Source: Rhynchopus sp. YZ270_cl-10 (lineage: Eukaryota; Euglenozoa; Diplonemea; Diplonemida; Diplonemidae). From it: a stretch of 64,000 nt of DNA. Shown in pieces: positions 11,383-23,794 of the stretch (its first letter is position 1; each line of letters begins with the position of its first letter). The notes beneath the pieces were generated by a model. It worked only from the letters and a program-made list of their open reading frames with translations, was not told the origin of the DNA and did no database searches. The stretch is taken from contig OZ037934.1 of NCBI GenBank assembly GCA_964035575.1, forward strand, positions 682,001-746,000, given 5' to 3'. A program made the translations under genes and the position numbers.

Positions 11383-11555
11383 TCACCTCCTTTTAGCGGA
11401 TTATTTTGCGATACTTCACTTATTTTTTTCCCAGGCTCGTGCACTCAATTTGCCTCGCTTCGCTCGGCAAATTAAGTAGCCCTCGCCTGGGAAAAAAATG
11501 CGTGAAGTTATCGCAAAATAAAACCCCGCTAAAAGGAGGTGAATAAATAGTTATT
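11383..11555. repeat. Large foldback with CTCGCTTCGCTCG centre
   Basis: The arms TATTCACCTCCTTTTAGCGG, ATTTTGCGATA and TTTTTTCCCAGGC are mirrored on the right. The loop repeats the motif of the 8.6-kb foldback, so both belong to one architecture class. Confidence 0.8.
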
Positions 11556-11797
11556 TTCCCCCTCTTTTTTTTTTTTTATTGATTGCATACAGGGCGTTCG
11601 CTATCGCCATCGTTTTTTCCTGATCGTGGCGAAATGCCAAAAAACCCGAAATTTTTGCTTTTTTACTAGTGCTTAAAATAGGTCAAAAAAAATTTTCCGC
11701 CGGAGAGAAGCTAGTTCGTGGGGGGTGAATCCCTGGTACTGAGTGGTCAAAAAAAATTTGCGATTTGCGCGTGATCCCTTCCCCAGCACAAGTGCTA

Positions 11798-12007
11798 TTA
11801 CAGCTGCACTTTCCTGACTAAAACCAGCAAAACGATGGAGAATTTCATCAATCCCCCCTCACTGAGGGTCTCTTTGTGTTGTTTAATCAAACAGATGTAC
11901 AAGAGAGAGGCATCCGTCATATGAGACTTCATCCTTATTTTGATTATTTTCAATAAACTAAAACGTCTCTCTGCCGTTGAAGGTAGAGTTGACACGAGTA
12001 GTGACAC
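11798..12007 (-). pseudogene. hAT transposase C-terminal dimerisation domain, remnant
   Basis: The frame encodes STLPSTAERRFSLLKIIK followed by RMKSHM. This matches the conserved ERxFSxLKxIK...R..M block at the start of the hAT family C-terminal dimerisation region. About 69 codons survive; the RNase-H-like catalytic part is missing. It lies inside the TIR-bounded element and fits its identity. Confidence 0.7.
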
Positions 12008-12186
12008 CTTCTATAACAGGGGCTTCACCAGACTGCAGGATTGAGGAGCGGGAGTGCTGGGGAAACTTCCTCTCACGGCAGGCGGGTTTGCGGAACAGTG
12101 GACACCCCTCTGCGACCCCCCCTCCGGGGGGTCGACAGGGTGGTGGGGAGAAATCTCTCTCTCTTTATTTTTTTTTCTCCCCTTTT

Positions 12187-12331
<145 letters not shown>

Positions 12332-13650
12332 ACAGGGTTTCGCCCCGGTGGGGCGAAGCCCTGGGGCGAAATAAAATGTCATTTTTTCAGGAAAAATTTT
12401 TTTTACTGGGGGGGGGCGAATAAGAGATCAGGGGTGAATAAGAGATTAGGGCCGAATAAGAGATCAGGTTGAGATTTTGGGGGTATTTTTTTTTTTTTTT
12501 TTTTTGCACGCACCAGGGTTTTATCTTGAAAAAACATTTTGAAATTTTACCCTGTCTACCCGGTCTGGCAAAAAAGTGGTCAAAAAATTTTTTTTGCCTC
12601 CGGCGAAAATGTCTATTTGCTTTTTTTCCCCAAAAAAATTTTTTTTATTTTTGGCTCGTCCGTTCGCCTAATAAGAGATGCCACATCTCTTATTCGCCCC
12701 CCCCCAGTAACGAAAAAAAATATTTTTCGCCCCGGGGCGAACGCCCTGATTGCATATGATGAAAATACTTTTTTTTTGAATCGCGGGTGGAGAGAGATAC
12801 TGTGTGCATTGTCGCATCCCATTCTGTTTTTGTTCGTTTTCGAAAAGAAATAAAAACTCAGTTTTGTTTTGTTAGTCGGGCATTACCCGAGGATGCTCCC
12901 TTTTTTTTCTTTTTCCTTACAGTTTTCTTCAGTAAGCTATAGTATTTGCCTTTTCCACCTCCCATGCACTCTTTCCCCCCCCTAGAAATTGGTACAGATC
13001 ACTCATGCCCCACCTTTGTAAGCACGACCGAGTTGCGTTTTTAGCACGTTTTTTGCAACTACTCTTTTTGTGTTTCATGTGACCTAAGCGATAGGATAAG
13101 GTTTTTCCCCCGAATGCGTGACCTGTACACACAACAGCAAACAAAACAAAAATATATAGTGGAAGCACACTCTAGGGTGGCTACACTAATACAACCAAGT
13201 TTTCAAAAAATAAATAAATAAATAACGCACTGACTACTATGTGAGCGGAAAGTGCGGAAAGTGTCACGTCATTTTCACTTGAGGGAACGGTACTTTATGG
13301 ATGACACTTTTTTCTCTCTTTTTGTTAATGTTACCTTCTCTTAGAAGGTGTTAGAGATTGTAAGGAGAAGGGGGGTCGTTTATTGTGTGTCGTTGTTGTT
13401 ATGTTTTTTTATATCATTGTTCTCTTCGCATGCAACAAAAAAAGTGAGCAACACACTATCCCCTGATTGCTGCCCAACGCAAGTTTTGTGTGAGCAAAGC
13501 AAATACCGCACACATTCCCACCGACCCTACCCCCATTCCCTACACAACACATAAGCCAATATTGGTTCGTGTTGGAGGAATTAAAAAATTCATCATTTTT
13601 CCTCCCTTTTTTTGTTTTCAAATCCTTACGCATTGCATTATCTTCTGGGA

Positions 13651-13700
13651 TGACCGGCTTAGGTTCATCTTATAACTTTTTCTCTTTTTTTGACTTTTTT
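13651..13700 (+). repeat. Recurrent intron-like motif, type A
   Basis: TGACCGGCTTAGG, then TTCATCTTATAAC and a long T-rich tract. Confidence 0.55.
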
Positions 13701-14022
13701 TTGAGCGTTTGTCTCCGTTGTGGAGTTCATAGAATTTACCCCCCTTTAAGTGTGTGTGAGAGTTATAATCAATCTTGACAAAGTTTTCTGTTCTTTTTGT
13801 GCTTTTATTTTAGCCCTGTGTGTTGTTGTTGGTTCAGCTGTAGTGACCATCGCACAGTATTGTGCCGTGTAGTGCAGCTTGGTCAGTCGGAGGTGTCTGT
13901 GTTGGTAACGTCACCATTTTATTTTTACCAAGTATTTGGGAAATCGAAGCGATTAACGAGAAAAAAAAGTTGTTTGTTTTCTTTGTATTCATTTGTCATG
14001 TCCTGAAGTCAGAATCTATTTG

Positions 14023-14095
14023 GTCAGTGTCTTGCGTCTGCCGATGAACGGTGAGATGTTTGCACTTTCAACTTCTCTTTTTTTCCCTTTCTTTT
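14023..14095 (+). repeat. Recurrent motif, type C
   Basis: GTCTGCCGATGAACGGTGAG, then TTTGCACTTTCAACTTCTC and a T/C tract. Nearly the same block stands at 41505-41570. Confidence 0.6.
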
Positions 14096-14549
14096 TGTCA
14101 TATCCACTCAAGAAATTCTCTTTTTTGTGAAAAAAATGCATAAATTCCGTGATACATCTCCCCAAAAGCTATGAAGGCGTGTGATTTGCACTAGCCTATG
14201 AATTACCGTGTAGATCACCACTGTGCACTGCTGTGTGTCCATGTTAAAAAAATCTGAATTTTTTTATGATGAGCAAGACAGGTTTATATAGATCAACGTT
14301 TCTTTTAAGGAAAGTGGAGATTTGCACACAACTGTGGCAACACAACCCCGAGGCAACTACACTGCTCCAACAAATTTATCAACATAAAAGAAATTTTTGT
14401 TTCCTTTTTGTGTCAGGGCACATTATATTGCTTTTTGTTTTGAAAAATAATTCCTTTCACCTTCTATTCAGTAGAAAAGAAAGAATTTGAAATGATTTTG
14501 TACCCGACCCGACGAATGTGAAACGTTGTGAAACCCCGTCCCCCCGTAT

Positions 14550-14668
14550 GCCACCTGATTTTTACCCCGCGTATAGGCGCGTATAGCGCGTAAAGGCTGG
14601 GAAAAATGGGTGGGGTTTGGCCTATACGGGCCTTTACGCGCCTATACGCGGGGTAAAAATCAGGTGGG
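14550..14668. repeat. Foldback, about 120 bp
   Basis: CCACCTGATTTTTACCCCGC and GTATAGGCGCG on the left mirror CGCGCCTATACGCG and GGGTAAAAATCAGGTGG on the right, with a loop of about 20 bp. Confidence 0.8.
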
Positions 14669-15823
14669 TATAGCACCAGCCGACAACACCACGCACAGAC
14701 CATCTTTGTTGCCGTCCCCAGCTCAAGAGTGGAGGGGTATTAGTGTAGCCTCGAGAGTGTGCTCTACTTGTTGTTGTGTCGACAATCGCCTAAGAACCCA
14801 GGAACCTAGGGTCCTGGAATTCGGGGAGGCGACTGCCCTGTTGTGGCAGTATTGCACTGTCATATTCTTTGCTACCTAAAAAAAATGAAAAAAAAAAAAA
14901 AAATGAGTAGCAAGCTTTTGTTTTCGTTATGTTTTATGTTTTTTTTTTCGTTCATTCAGTTTACCCCCCCTCCCATGCGGGCCTATAGCCCCTCATCACC
15001 AACCCCAAAAAGGAACAGTTCCCTCACAGAGGGTTAGAAAACGTAGGGTAGAACGAAATAAAGATTGCCAACCTCCCATCCCTTTTGTGTGTCTTTGGGC
15101 CGCTTCTCTCGGACCAAATGCTTTTTTAGGAGATGTACCACATCGTGCTCAGTTTGATGAGGAAATAGTGATGTGCCGTAGCATTCTGTCTGTGCCTTTC
15201 TTCGGGTCTCTCTTTGGTCGCAAAACCACTCAAGAAGAGAGTTTATTCGTCGGTTGGGAACGCATATTTCAGGTTCTTCACATTGTACCCTTATCACAAA
15301 ATTAGTATTCATTTGGTGCAAACTGTGCCACATTCCTGTGAGGCGGAGGAGTCCCGCGGACGAAGTGTGGAGAGGAAACACAGTAACAACTACGTGATAG
15401 CGCGAATCAGCTAACCTTGGGTGGGGGGTCGGCGTCTAGAGGTGTGTCCGTCTGTACCAACAACGTTCTTGCGACCCCACTGGCCTTATACAATGGGCTC
15501 TGGTCCATGTTGATTACTCCGGAAAAAGCTGCTCAAGCTTTTGCCCCCGTAGAGACATCTTTCGGATGACTCCAGAACCCCCCTGGACGCTGCCAATCAG
15601 ATCCTCGTTGCTCATTGAGAGGGTCTTTTTGCTGCGGAAGTGGGGTTTCTTTTGACGAACTCACTCAGTTTCTGTACTCCTCGCTGCACACAAATTTCTT
15701 TATTTTTTAACTGCGCGAATGCGAGCTATAATCCAACGAGGATTTCTCCATCCCTCAACAACTCAACAATATTTTTTAAACCAGGGTCCCCTCCTCCCCT
15801 CCCCTCCCCTCCCCATCTACACA

Positions 15824-16573
15824 ATGGCGTATCCAGACGCACAAACGGTCGACCGCCTGCTGGATGTAGACCTAGCGAGGAGACAACAGGACATGGAGGA
15901 CGAGAGAGGGGAGCCATGGAGTGCGGGACGTCGCCTCGCCTTCGGGGCAGACAGCCTGCAGGTACTGTCGGAGGCGCTTGCCCTTGGGGTAGAGGAGGAG
16001 AAGGTACGGGCCTCGCGGGAGCGCAATGAGCTGTTAACCGAGCTGGGCGCACTGCGGAGAAGGGCACGCCATGCGTTTACTGATATCCGAGCACAGTTTG
16101 TGGAGTCGCGGGAAACGGCAGACATGCTGGAAGAAGAGGAGCGCGCACTGCTGGAAGAGACACGAGAATGGAATCTCCGAGCCGATAAGGCAATGCGTGT
16201 ACGGAAGCGTGCCGTCGACACCGGGGGGCGGGGCGGCGGGATCGACCCAGACGACCTTACGCCCTCACAGTTCCAGAAGCTTTCGTCTCTCGCAGCGGAG
16301 TTGGTGACTCTGACCGAGGAATGCATCGAACTCAAGACAGAGGCGGCACACCGATCGCAGCTCAAAACGACAATCACGGTTCGATACAGAGAGGCGGACG
16401 CAACGCTGTCACGTCTCAAGGCTGCAGCAGCGGTGTCCTTGCAGGATGCGCAAAGGGCTTTTGATACAGCAGTATCGGAAAAGGGGAAGGATGCGGAAGC
16501 GCATCGCAAAACGCTCGCAGCGTTGACGAGGCAGGTGCATTCACAGCTGCATGCTGTGGAACATCATGTGTGA
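15824..16573 (+). CDS. Coiled-coil protein, 249 aa
   Basis: The start is the ATG after the pyrimidine-rich tract CTCCTCCCCTCCCC; the frame is open further upstream but that part is AT-rich and unlike coding sequence. The protein is acidic and helical. Glu/Arg-rich heptad-like stretches (about residues 50-120 and 150-225) predict a coiled coil, broken by a short Gly-rich loop (GGRGGGIDPDDL, about residue 138-149). No catalytic motif, signal or membrane segment is visible. A structural or cytoskeletal role is plausible but not shown. No homologue recognised. Confidence 0.75.
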   Translation: MAYPDAQTVDRLLDVDLARRQQDMEDERGEPWSAGRRLAFGADSLQVLSEALALGVEEEKVRASRERNELLTELGALRRRARHAFTDIRAQFVESRETADMLEEEERALLEETREWNLRADKAMRVRKRAVDTGGRGGGIDPDDLTPSQFQKLSSLAAELVTLTEECIELKTEAAHRSQLKTTITVRYREADATLSRLKAAAAVSLQDAQRAFDTAVSEKGKDAEAHRKTLAALTRQVHSQLHAVEHHV

Positions 16574-16793
16574 AAAAAAAGGGGACCCCCTGGGGGTTTA
16601 GAAGGTGTACTTAGAATAGAAAAAAAAGGGTGCTTTTTTTTAGATTTAAACCTCGCAAAATGGATGTTGGACTGCATGGTTGGGGGGGGCCACCGGAACG
16701 GATATATTTCCCAAGGATTTATAAGCCTTCCGAAGAACAGCAACCCAACACAACAGGAGAAGTGATACACACAAAAAAGAAAGAAAGCAAACC

Positions 16794-17235
16794 ATGCCGG
16801 GGCTTGAGATTGAGTTTACCCGCAACGGGATTGAGCTGGACAACCTGTCGCTTAGCGCACTGCTGAAGCTGTGCTTTCTGACCGGGATGACAGGGATGGC
16901 GACGGGGGTGTACGTGGGTCTGCAGGCAGGGGCTGCGTGGTTCACTGAAGACAAGGTGAAGAAGGTATGTCCGAAAAGAGACTCTCGAGCGCTTTTTCAT
17001 TCAAAAAAGCAACGACCCGCCATCACTCTCACGGGCGTGACATTTTTTTTTCTTCTTCTTTCCGTTCACTGATATCTTAATCACACCACTTCACACCCCA
17101 CAGAGACAGTCGCAAAACCTTGCCACATTTGCGTGCTACGCGATGACAGGTGCCTCCTTTGTCGTAACAGCATTCCTCTACTGGACCCACAGCAGCGGTG
17201 AACGTGGTGGAGGTGGACGTCGTGTCCGCAACTAA
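16794..17235 (+). CDS. Small two-helix membrane protein, 100 aa, two exons
   Basis: Exon 1 is 16794-16964 and exon 2 is 17104-17235, joined across a phase-0 intron (GTATGT to CCACAG, 139 nt). The joined frame gives 100 residues with two hydrophobic stretches: about 24-50 (LKLCFLTGMTGMATGVYVGL) and about 63-83 (LATFACYAMTGASFVVTAFL). A basic KVKKRQ linker separates them and the C-terminus is Gly/Arg-rich. This hairpin topology suits a small organelle or endomembrane protein. No family recognised. It starts 220 bp after the coiled-coil gene on the same strand. Confidence 0.75.
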
Positions 17236-17398
17236 AGAGCGCAGCAAAAGAGAATAAAAGCACACCAAAGAAGGTGTATGCGAATACAGTTGAAGAAGGC
17301 AGCAAAAAAAAAAAACAAAAACAAACATACACGGCGGGGTCCGCACACCCCGAGGGTCCGTAAAACGGCATGTTAGGACACTCCCTCTTTACGGAGTG

Positions 17399-17510
17399 TC
17401 ATTACGTACCCTAGGGTCCGTAATTACGTACCCTAGGGTCCGTAATTACGTACCCTAGGGTCCGTAATTACGGACCCTAGGGTACGTAATTACGGAGCCT
17501 CCCAGGGAAA
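17399..17510. repeat. Subterminal palindrome array, copy A left
   Basis: Four to five units of CCTAGGGTCCGTAATTACG-type sequence. Likely binding sites for the mobilising enzyme (inference). Confidence 0.75.
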
Positions 17511-18437
17511 GGGACTCTCGAAAATTTTTTTTTGCCCCCGTTTAGGGCTAATTTCGACGATTTGAGGCCATTAAAAGCAAAATTTGGCACTTTTGAGCAT
17601 CTGTGGGGGTCTAAAACGCAGTTTAGAGTACCACAATTTTTAGTGGGTTTTACCGAAAACAAGTCAATTTTTGGGCCGAAAAAAATTTTTTTTTGACATC
17701 ACAAAATTGCCCTTGGTGGGCCTATGTGTCCTCAATGCTGGGCGAAAAATGCAAATATAGCTATTTTTAACTTTCACACACACGGGTTTTACCTGTGTAC
17801 CTGTGTATCTGTGTACCTGTGTACAGGATATTTGTTGTGAAAGACATCTTCCACCATGCATTGAGGAGGGTAAGACAGTGGTCGCAGTTTGTACTTGATA
17901 GCATTACAACATTTAACTTCTCCACGGGGGTCTTGGGCCGTTCACTCGGTTATACCTTGACCAGCGGAAGATATTCTTGAGGCCTTTTTGGTCTCTAGAA
18001 TATCCGGTATTCCCGAACGGAGGCGCACTTTGTGTGTTACTACGACCTGGCAATTTCCAGCAGTAGGTTAAGTAATCTTTCTTGTAAATTGTTGGATCAT
18101 TATCTCCTCAGTGCATGAATGCCCCACGTGACTGGACACTTTCGTGTTTGTCATGTGGAGCTGTGGTTGCTTTTTTCACGACTTTTTTCCTTGTACACCA
18201 GTGTACCGTGTACCGGGGTACCTGGGCCGAAAATACACCAGTACCCAGGTGCCTGGGTGCCCAGACACACCACTGTACCCAGAATCCAGTCTCCCACCCA
18301 GAAAACCTACTCATACACCAGAAAAGTGAAAATAGCTACTCGATCAGAAAAGTCGGCTACGACCAGAAAAGTAGCTGGGAAAAGTTCAGAAAAAGCCAGA
18401 AAATTTCAACAAAACGCATTTTTAGGTTCTCGAAGAC

Positions 18438-18695
18438 ACTGGGTACTGGGTACTGGGTACTGGGTACTGGGTACTGGGTACTGGGTACTGGGTACTGGGT
18501 ACTGGGTACTGGGTACTGGGTACTGGGTACTGGGTACTGGGTACTGGGTACTGGGTACTGGGTACTGGGTACTGGGTACTGGGTACTGGGTACTGGGTAC
18601 TGGGTACTGGGTACTGGGTACTGGGTACTGGGTACTGGGTACTGGGTACTGGGTACTGGGTACTGGGTACTGGGTACTGGGTACTGGGTACTGGG
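18438..18695. repeat. Heptamer array (ACTGGGT)n, about 37 copies
   Basis: Perfect 7-bp repeat, 258 bp. Copy B of the element has only about 14 units at the same place. Confidence 0.98.
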
Positions 18696-20181
18696 CACCC
18701 AGAGAAAGCACCTTAAAAGCAGCGAAGGCGCAGGTTACGGGGAAGACAAGGTATGTAATTATGTTTAACTTTCAGTTACTAGTGAAGATTGAACAAAAAA
18801 ATGCCGCATATTTCAACTTGTTCGTGTTTTCAACTCGAAATAAACGCGTAATGTTCACACTATTAAATAGCTATTTTTTTACGCACCAATCATTTTGTGT
18901 CACCTCATGACATGAAGGAGGAAATAGAAACAAAGCATTTTGAACACACTTGCGGTTCTGGGGACGAACCGCGCTGCAGAGCCACTCCTCAGGTCGAGGT
19001 GTGTGCGTTTCACCACAACCTCTCCCATGGGTTTTATCGTGTGATGAGTGTTACGTTTCTATTTGGTTCCACAGGCGCTCGTTACCTGCTTCACATAATT
19101 CACCTCGCTTCACTCGAACCATTTGTGCAGCAGGTCACTCTCTCGACCTGTAGCGTGGAAAAAATCTATCTTATTTCACGGCAATAAATAGCCTTTTTTA
19201 TTAACCTCACCTTTCCCGACTACTACGTTTGTATACCATAACTTAATCACACCCCACATTTACACTTATCACAGGATCGTGAAGTCTGAACTGCACCCGC
19301 GATTGCGATGAGAAGCTTCACCGCGGTCCGACATTCAACAACTCAAAATCTACCCGCATCAATCTATTCTCGAAGATCTGGGTGGAGGGGGGTGGGTACA
19401 CTTAGTCAGTCACTGCTATAGCCATTAACCAAGGGAGCATAGCTAGTGCAAGAAATTCGACTTTGGAAACCTTCCGGAAAGTCTGTCCTCTGCTTCCGGA
19501 GGACTAGACACAAGAAAATATTGCGTTCCCCCAGAAAACCAGTGCACAATTCACACTCCTTGTGGGTGGTCTTGTTGCCTTTTTGGTCAACAGTAATTTT
19601 GGCCCAGGCATGCTCTTGAAGCATGACAATTTAGTGTGTATGGGGCAGGGTGTTGTTTTGTTCTGAATTCTCTTTGTTATAACATCTAAGTCAATCGCGG
19701 GTGGTGGTTTGTGTAGCGTGAGGCACTCTTTTTAACAAACTTCCTGCGGCTGCTAAAGTGTTATTTCTTCGGATTTAACAACGTACAGCGTAACATAGTG
19801 GATTAGCCTGGTCGACACAACCTTTGATAGCTATGGGATAACCAACCCCCTTCGACCCCTTGTGGGTTCACTGAACAAGCCCTAGTGGTAGTTAAACGCG
19901 ATTGACATTTACATTCCTAAAGATGAAAGAACAAGACAACACTTCTGTACCCGCGCATCAAAATTGTGGAAAACTTTGCACCCCAAACACCCTCAACAAC
20001 GCCCGCCAAAAGGCGCCCCTTGTTGCTGGGACTTGGTTCTCATTGATACACTGCACAGCAGGCATTCCTCTGAGTCCAACGCAGTTTGGCCTGTCTGCAG
20101 CGTTGCACCGAAGGTGCACGAAGACAGGGTCTGGTGGTAAATTTTGCGTCTCGCATTCCCTCAGGGAAGTTTAAAAACTCT

Positions 20182-20510
20182 TGAGCTCGGTTTGTTGTCA
20201 AAGAAATATTCCACCATGTATTGAGGAGGGTAAGACAGTGTTCGCAGTTTCTACTTGATAGCATTACAACATTTAACTTCTCCACGGGGGTCTTGGGCCG
20301 TTCACTCGGTTATACCTTGACTACCGGAAGATATTCTTGAGGCCTTTTTGGTCTCTAGAATATCCGGTCTTCCCGAACGGAGGCACACTTTGTGTGTTAC
20401 TACGACCTGGCAATTTCCAGCAGTAGGTTAAGTAATCTTTCTTGTAAATTGTTGGATCATTATCTCCTCAGTGCATGGTGGAAGACGTCTTTGACAACTA
20501 ACCGAGCTCA
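20182..20510. mobile_element. Internal TIR module, complete copy (A)
   Basis: TGAGCTCGGTTTGTTGTC at the left and GACAACTAACCGAGCTCA at the right form TIRs of about 48 bp that continue to CTCCTCAGTGCATGGTGG. The module recurs at 23467-23794. Truncated copies lie at 17825-18118, 21297-21572 and, inverted, at 5292-5586. Confidence 0.75.
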
Positions 20511-20645
20511 CGACTTTTTTCGGTATGTAACTTGGGATAGGCCCACATGATCATGGTCTATCATGTGGTACCTGTGTACCACTCGGTTTGCTCCCAGGGC
20601 TTTTCGACCAGCAGTCACACATCCAAACAGTGATTTCCCACCTTA

Positions 20646-20760
20646 GACCACGTAATTACGTACCCTAGGGTCCGTAATTACGGACCCTAGGGTACGTAAT
20701 TACGGACCCTAGGGTCCGTAATTACGGACCCGGGTCCGCACTTGAGGGTCCGTAAAGAGG
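20646..20760. repeat. Subterminal palindrome array, copy A right
   Basis: CCGTAATTACGGACCCTAGG-type units next to the right TIR. Confidence 0.75.
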
Positions 20761-21872
20761 GTCCGTAAAATTTACGGACCCTCGGGTGTGTGGACCCCGC
20801 CGCACGGCGGGGTCCGCACACCCCGAGGGTCCGTAAAACGGCATGTTAGGAGGGTCCCTCTTTACGGAGTGTCATTACGTACCCTAGGGTACGTAATTAC
20901 GGACCCTAGGGTCCGTAATTACGTACCCTAGGGTACGTAATTACGTACCCTAGGGTCCGTAATTACGGAGCCTCCCAGGGAAAGGGACTCTCGAAAAATT
21001 TTTTTTTGCCCCCGTTTAGGGCTAATTTCGACGATTTGAGGCCATTAAAAGCAAAATTTGGCACTTTTGAGCATCTGTGGGGGTCTAAAACGCAGTTTAG
21101 AGTACCACAATTTTTAGTGGGTTTTACCGAAAACAAGTCAATTTTTGGTCCGAAAAAAAATTTTTTTTGACATCACAAAATTGCCCTTGGTGGGACTATG
21201 TGTCCTCAATGCTGGGCGAAAAATGCAAATATAGCTATTTTTAACTTTCACACACAATTTTAACGGGTTTTACCTGTGTACCTGTGTACAGCTTATTTGT
21301 TGTGAAAGACATCTTCCACCATGCATTGAGGAGGGTAAGACAGTGGTCGCAGTTTGTACTTGATAGCATTACAACATTTAACTTCTCCACGGGGGTCTTG
21401 GGCCGTTCACTCGGTTATACCTTGACCAGCGGAAGAGGCCTTTTTGGTCTCTAGAATATCCGGTATTCCCGAACGGAGGCACACTTTGTGTGTTACTACG
21501 ACCTGGCAATTTCCAGCAGTAGGTTAAGTAATCTTTCTTGTAAATTGTTGGATCATTATCTCCTCAGTGCATGAATGCCCCACGTGACTGGACACTTTTG
21601 TGTTTGTCATGTGGAGCTGTGGTTGCTTTTTCACGACTTTTTTCCTTGTACACCAGTGTATCGTGTACCGGGGTACTGGGCCGAAAATACACCAGTACCC
21701 AGGTGCCTGGGTGCCCAGACACACCACTGTACCCAGAATCCAGTCTCCCACCCAGAAAACCTACTCATACACCAGAAAAGTGAAAATAGCTACTCGACCA
21801 GAAAAGTAGCTGGGAAAAGTTCAGAAAAAGCCAGAAAATTTCAACAAAATGCATTTTTAGGTTCTCGAAGAC

Positions 21873-21969
21873 ACTGGGTACTGGGTACTGGGTACTGGGT
21901 ACTGGGTACTGGGTACTGGGTACTGGGTACTGGGTACTGGGTACTGGGTACTGGGTACTGGGTACTGGG
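21873..21969. repeat. Heptamer array (ACTGGGT)n, about 14 copies
   Basis: Same repeat and flanks as at 18438, 161 bp (23 units) shorter. Confidence 0.98.
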
Positions 21970-23466
21970 CACCCAGAGAAAGCACCTTAAAAGCAGCGAA
22001 GGCGCAGGTTACGGGGAAGACAAGGTATGTAATTATGTTTAACTTTCAGTTACTAGTGAAGATTGAACAAAAAAATGCCGCATATTTCAACTTGTTCGTG
22101 TTTTCAACTCGAAATAAACGCGTAATGTTCACACTATTAAATAGCTATTTTTTTACGCACCAATCATTTTGTGTCACCTCATGACATGAAGGAGGAAATA
22201 GAAACAAAGCATTTTGAACACACTTGCGGTTCTGGGGACGAACCGCGCTGCAGAGCCACTCCTCAGGTCGAGGTGTGTGCGTTTCACCACAACCTCTCCC
22301 ATGGGTTTTATCGTGTGATGAGTGTTACGTTTCTATTTGGTTCCACAGGCGCTCGTTACCTGCTTCACATAATTCACCTCGCTTCACTCGAACCATTTGT
22401 GCAGCAGGTCACTCTCTCGACCTGTAGCGTGGAAAAAATCTATCTTATTTCACGGCAATAAATAGCCTTTTTTATTAACCTCACCTTTCCCGACTACTAC
22501 GTTTGTATACCATAACTTAATCACACCCCACATTTACACTTATCACAGGATCGTGAAGTCTGAACTGCACCCGCGATTGCGATGAGAAGCTTCACCGCGG
22601 TCCGACATTCAACAACTCAAAATCTACCCGCATCAATCTATTCTGAGTTTGCGGACGAAGATCTGGGTGGAGGGGGGTGGGAACACTTTGTCAGTCACTG
22701 CTATAGCCATTAACCAAGGGAGCATAGCTAGTGCAAGAAATTCGACTTTGGAAACCTTCCGGAAAGTCTGTCCTCTGCTTGCGGAGGACTAGACACAAGA
22801 AAATATTGCGTTCCCCCAGAAAACCAGTGCACAATTTACACTCCTTGTGGGTGGTCTTGTTGCCTTTTTGGTCAACAGTAATTTTGGCCCAGGCATGCTC
22901 TTGAAGCATGACAATTTAGTGTGTATGGGGCAGGGTGTTGTTTTGTTCTGAATTCTCTTTGTTATAACATCTAAGTCAATCGCGGGTGGTGGTTTGTGTA
23001 GCGTGAGGCACTCTTTTTAGCAAACTTCCTGCGGCTGCTAAAGTGTTATTTCTTCGGATTTAACAACGTACAGCGTAACATAGTGGATTAGCCTGGTCGA
23101 CACAACCTTTGATAGCTATGGGATAACCAACCCCCTTCGACCCCTTGTGGGTTCACTGAACAAGCCCTAGTGGTAGTTAAACGCGATTGACATTTACATT
23201 CCTAAAGATGAAAGAACAAGACAACACTTCTGTACCCGCGCATCAAAATTGTGGAAAACTTTGCACCCCAAACACCCTCAACAACGCCCGCCAAAAGGCG
23301 CCCCTTGTTGCTGGGACTTGGTTCTCATTGATACACTGCACAGCAGGCATTCCTCTGAGTCCAACGCAGTTTGGCCTGTCTGCAGCGTTGCACCGAAGGT
23401 GCACGAAGACAGGGTCTGGTGGTAAATTTTGCGTCTCGCATTCCCTCAGGGAAGTTTAAAAACTCT

Positions 23467-23794
23467 TGAGCTCGGTTTGTTGTCAAAGACATATTCCACC
23501 ATGTATTGAGGAGGGTAAGACAGTGTTCGCAGTTTGTACTTGATAGCATTACAACATTTAACTTCTCCACGGGGGTCTTGGGCCGTTCACTCGGTTATAC
23601 CTTGACTACCGGAAGATATTCTTGAGGCCTTTTTGGTCTCTAGAATATCCGGTCTTCCCGAACGGAGGCACACTTTGTGTGTTACTACGACCTGGCAACT
23701 CCAGCAGTAGGTTAAGTAATCTTTCTTGTAAATTGTTGGATCATTATCTCCTCAGTGCATGGTGGAAGACGTCTTTGACAACTAACCGAGCTCA
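23467..23794. mobile_element. Internal TIR module, complete copy (B)
   Basis: Same TIRs as 20182-20510 (TGAGCTCGGTT and its inverse). Confidence 0.75.

Larger units (their letters stand above)
12757..15823. other. 3-kb gene-poor spacer
   Basis: AT- and pyrimidine-rich spacer with no frame I would call a gene. It holds two copies of the recurrent motif and a foldback (listed separately). The segment at about 13870-13915 (TCAGTCGGAGGTG and flanks) recurs inside the IQ-gene intron at about 37826. Confidence 0.6.
17332..20802 (+). mobile_element. 3.47-kb nonautonomous TIR element, copy A
   Basis: The left end CGGCGGGGTCCGCACACC and GAGGGTCCGTAAA are mirrored at the right end (TTTACGGACCCTC, GGTGTGTGGACCCCGCCG). 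Inside each end are arrays of CCGTAATTACGG and CCTAGGG palindromes. The interior holds two copies of a CCACCATG-ended module, the TACTGGG heptamer array and about 1.4 kb of low-coding sequence. Copy B follows after only 2 bp (CA). The frames inside are unremarkable and none resembles a transposase. Confidence 0.85.

Noticed and set aside
15667-15680. CAGTTTCTGTACT, identical to part of euglenozoan spliced leaders
   Set aside because: Only about 13 bases match, no leader start or donor site follows at the right distance, and no Sm-site-like sequence is seen; treated as chance.
18119-18910. Long open frames made of WVLGTGY repeats over the heptamer arrays
   Set aside because: They exist because a 7-bp repeat without stops is open in several frames on both strands; both strands give equally long frames and nothing coding surrounds them.
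18897-19187. Identical 96-codon frames in both 3.3-kb elements (also 22171-22461)
   Set aside because: Conservation only reflects recent duplication of the element; no domain, and the third, older copy does not keep the frame.
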